Source: Clostridiales bacterium
Lineage (GTDB): Bacteria > Bacillota > Clostridia > Christensenellales > DTU072
DNA length: 44,550 nucleotides
Assembly (NCBI GenBank): GCA_012520515.1
Contig: JAAYOD010000033.1
Coordinates: 1-44,550, forward strand
Direction of reading: 5' to 3'
Below are positions 43,338-44,550 of this stretch, one piece after another. The notes under the pieces are model-generated. The model searched no databases and was not told the DNA's origin. It saw nothing but the letters and a program-made list of their open reading frames with translations. Each line of letters starts with the position of its first letter. Within the stretch, counting starts at the first letter, position 1. The translations under genes and the position numbers were made by a program.

Positions 43338-44540
43338 ATGACAAAAGTAAAACCTTTTATTAAACCTTTGGAACTAATTACGCTGGTATTAGGAAGCGCG
43401 TTAATGTTTCCATACACCTTTTTACCTATTTTAAGGTCTTATCCAAAAAATAGCGATGTGTGGGTGGTGTTTATTGTAGGAATGATGCTGACAGCCATAA
43501 TTAATTTGCCTATATTGTTTTTGGTCAAAAAGTTTCGCGGGCTTAACATCAATCAAATTTTTGAGGCTATTTCAGGAAAAGTAATTGGCAAAATTTTTCT
43601 GGTTATGTATATAATGTTTTTCCTTATGTGCTTTTTTACTTGCATGATGATATCTATGCAGTTTATTAATGTGTCCATTATGAAAAAGACTCCCATGTGG
43701 GCGCTTGCGCTAACTGCGCTTATCCCTGCTACCTATGCCGCAAGCAAAGGTCCGGGCGTAGTGGCAAGAATAAGTGTATTCATAACGCCTGTTATGGTGC
43801 TTACAATTTTAATCTTTGCCATAAACGGCTCAGAATTTTACAAAGTCGACCACTTATTGCCCATTTTAGCCGATTCATATTTTATAGAAATCCTTAAAGG
43901 CGCTTTCATTGTTGCAGTTAGATTTTCCGAAGTGACAATACTGTTTGTATTTAGCTACTTTCTAAAACAAAACACAAGCGCTATAAAGTCTTATTTTGTA
44001 GTTTTAATATTGCTGACAATATCTTTTTTACTAATTCTTTTGCCCGTTTTGCTCACCTTTGGATACACTCTTGCATCGCGCGCATTTAATCCATACTTCC
44101 TTTTTGCTAGACAAGTGCTATTATTTGATATGATAGAAAAAGTGCAGTCACTAAATACAATGATTTGGTTTCCTGGCATAACATTAAAGTTGGCAATCTA
44201 TAACTCAATGGCAGCTTTTGTCATATCTAATTTTTCCAAGAAAATAAAAGCGCCTATAGTATCCATTGTCATTGGCGTGGTGGCTTTTGTAGTCTCATTT
44301 ATTCCCATTCTTGACAAAAACCTTGTCATTGAAAAACTGCTATCTGACACTGTCATGCCTTATTTTCTGTTCGCTCTTATTGTAGTAATTCCGCTTGTTC
44401 TTGTTATTGTATATCTAATAACCAAGAAAAAAGTAGACAAAAAGGTTGTACAACTCCTTGAGCAAGAACAAAACACCCTAACGCCCCAAGAAGCTGCAAA
44501 ACACGCAATCTCCCACGAAGACGCACTAGCAGAAGAATAA
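43338..44540 (+). CDS. gerAB: Spore germinant receptor permease subunit (GerAB type)
   Basis: A 400-residue membrane protein of the spore-germination permease family (APC superfamily) with about ten helices. FIKPLELITLVLGSALMFPY starts the first helix, and MWALALTALIPATYAASKGPGVVARIS and FIVAVRFSEVTILFVFSYFL are characteristic. The C-terminus is hydrophilic and Gln/Glu-rich. GerAB subunits bind the amino-acid germinant. The gene begins 2 bases after gerAC with AAGGAAG as ribosome site, and the stop lies 10 bases before the window end. Confidence 0.95.
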   Translation: MTKVKPFIKPLELITLVLGSALMFPYTFLPILRSYPKNSDVWVVFIVGMMLTAIINLPILFLVKKFRGLNINQIFEAISGKVIGKIFLVMYIMFFLMCFFTCMMISMQFINVSIMKKTPMWALALTALIPATYAASKGPGVVARISVFITPVMVLTILIFAINGSEFYKVDHLLPILADSYFIEILKGAFIVAVRFSEVTILFVFSYFLKQNTSAIKSYFVVLILLTISFLLILLPVLLTFGYTLASRAFNPYFLFARQVLLFDMIEKVQSLNTMIWFPGITLKLAIYNSMAAFVISNFSKKIKAPIVSIVIGVVAFVVSFIPILDKNLVIEKLLSDTVMPYFLFALIVVIPLVLVIVYLITKKKVDKKVVQLLEQEQNTLTPQEAAKHAISHEDALAEE

Positions 44541-44550
44541 AAATAACTAA

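Overview
The window looks like a chromosome segment of a low-GC, Gram-positive, anaerobic, endospore-forming bacterium of the class Clostridia. The grounds are AT-rich sequence with AAGGAG-type ribosome sites, pyruvate formate-lyase, a rubrerythrin/rubredoxin group, dipicolinate synthase, and a GerA-type germinant receptor. I saw no rRNA, tRNA, CRISPR array, insertion sequence or phage gene. Genes are densely packed in long operons, most on the minus strand up to 35.8 kb and on the plus strand after that.

Layout. 0-3.6 kb: the start of a B12-binding radical SAM gene broken by a frameshift at the window edge, a four-cluster ferredoxin, a glutaredoxin-like protein, an amidase-domain protein, and a two-gene operon of a double-rubredoxin protein and a ferredoxin-rubrerythrin fused reading frame. 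3.7-12.9 kb: a complete shikimate and Phe/Tyr operon on the minus strand (DAHP synthase, tyrA, aroB, aroA, aroC, pheA, an aroE-aroK fusion, aroQ), followed by an EamA transporter. 12.9-14.6 kb: a UPF0210/DUF711 gene with its usual ACT-domain partner. 14.8-16.6 kb: a GPH-family sugar transporter with a large extra domain. 16.7-28.9 kb: a branched-chain amino acid operon on the minus strand (ilvB, ilvN, ilvC, ilvD, leuA, cimA, leuC, leuD, leuB), ending with an ECF S-component and a UPF0340 gene. 29.0-32.7 kb: a thioesterase and a sporulation cluster (dpaA, dpaB, and an asparagine synthetase lacking its glutaminase cysteine). 32.8-35.8 kb: pflB-pflA. 35.9-40.6 kb, plus strand: a three-subunit molybdenum hydroxylase with an unknown membrane protein and a P-loop NTPase. 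40.7-44.5 kb: a gerA operon in the order A-C-B.

The most notable result is that both amino-acid operons start with a small untracked leader gene followed by an intrinsic terminator, the architecture of ribosome-mediated attenuation. The shikimate operon leader (25 codons at 12805-12728) has 6 Tyr and 6 Phe codons and no Trp codon, which fits an operon making Phe and Tyr but carrying no trp gene. The ilv-leu leader (32 codons at 28885-28787) has 17 Leu, Ile or Val codons, which fits an operon making all three. In the ilv-leu leader, nine bases near the end of the leader gene are perfectly complementary to the terminator's 5' arm and loop, which gives a clear antiterminator. I saw no T-box, the more usual regulator of such operons in Firmicutes.

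Together the two operons make the aromatic and branched-chain skeletons. cimA implies isoleucine is made from pyruvate without threonine deaminase. No transaminase gene is in view.
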